From positions 1 to 5,405 of the forward strand of contig CALQZE010000041.1 of NCBI GenBank assembly GCA_943348955.1: DNA of 5,405 bases, in the 5' to 3' direction. The first letter of the stretch is position 1. Every line of letters starts with the position of its first letter. Shown one piece after another: positions 5,356-5,405 of this stretch. The position numbers and the translations under genes were made by a program. Origin of the DNA: Candidatus Uhrbacteria bacterium RIFOXYB12_FULL_58_10. Its GTDB lineage: Bacteria > Patescibacteriota > Patescibacteriia > UBA9934 > GWF2-40-263. The notes under the pieces are model-generated. The model saw only the letters and a list, made by a program, of their open reading frames with translations. It was not told the origin of the DNA and ran no database searches.

Positions 5356-5405
5356 CTGGACAATATGTTCGGTACTCACTTTTTATTAAAAAAAAGTTGT
5401 AGCCA

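Noticed and set aside
5378..5397. AT-only inverted repeat (ACTTTTT ... AAAAAGT)
   Set aside because: It is low-complexity T- and A-runs with a weak stem; no GC pairs beyond the ends support a functional hairpin.
5365..5405. Short + strand ORF MFGTHFLLKKSCS reaching the right edge as the start of mraZ
   Set aside because: The residues do not fit the MraZ N-terminus and only 13 codons are visible, so it is not annotated as a gene.

Overview
The window looks like a piece of a small-genome bacterial chromosome, most likely a Patescibacteria (CPR) lineage. That placement is inferred, not shown. It rests on the moderate-to-low GC, the compact layout, a lipoprotein with a Gram-positive-style signal peptide, a short UvrC, and a promoter/operator of the mraZ (dcw cluster) type next to uvrC. 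TGA is used as a normal stop (uvrC ends on it, inside a terminator), which argues against lineages that recode TGA as glycine. No tRNA, rRNA, CRISPR array or transposase gene is visible, and no stretch longer than 300 bases lacks a gene.

Layout. Positions 1-141 are a short intergenic or gene-end region dominated by an imperfect palindrome whose arms carry a TGAGC(C/T)TGTCGAA core. A two-gene + strand unit follows. The first gene encodes a membrane-anchored extracytoplasmic FecR-domain protein with a Pro/Thr-rich linker and a C-terminal IPT/TIG domain (142-1389). The second, after a 4-nt gap, encodes a CHASE2 - three-TM - class III nucleotide cyclase with a TPR-like tail (1394-3322). Convergent to it, with the two stop codons directly abutting, is a minus-strand lipoprotein with a blue-copper (cupredoxin) domain (3323-3859, or to 3874). 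Its best rho-independent terminator lies inside the cyclase coding sequence. A divergent intergenic region with overlapping candidate -10 elements leads to uvrC (3926-5251). This UvrC keeps the GIY-YIG nuclease, the four cysteines, the UVR motif and the RNase H-like nuclease, but stops before the usual C-terminal helix-hairpin-helix domain. Its stop codon sits in the loop of a strong bidirectional terminator. The last 135 bases hold a perfect DnaA box 9-mer, a weak second hairpin, a good sigma70-type promoter, and five TGG-boxes at exact 10-bp spacing, which I read as a MraZ operator. The controlled gene lies beyond the right edge.

How the parts may work together. The FecR/IPT protein and the CHASE2 cyclase probably form one envelope-sensing module: a surface-exposed FecR protein feeds, or is assembled with, a CHASE2 sensor that controls cAMP synthesis in the cytoplasm. 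The cyclase active site looks complete and of adenylyl-cyclase type. The cupredoxin lipoprotein is a likely envelope copper or electron-transfer protein with no proven link to the cyclase. UvrC is an independent DNA-repair gene.
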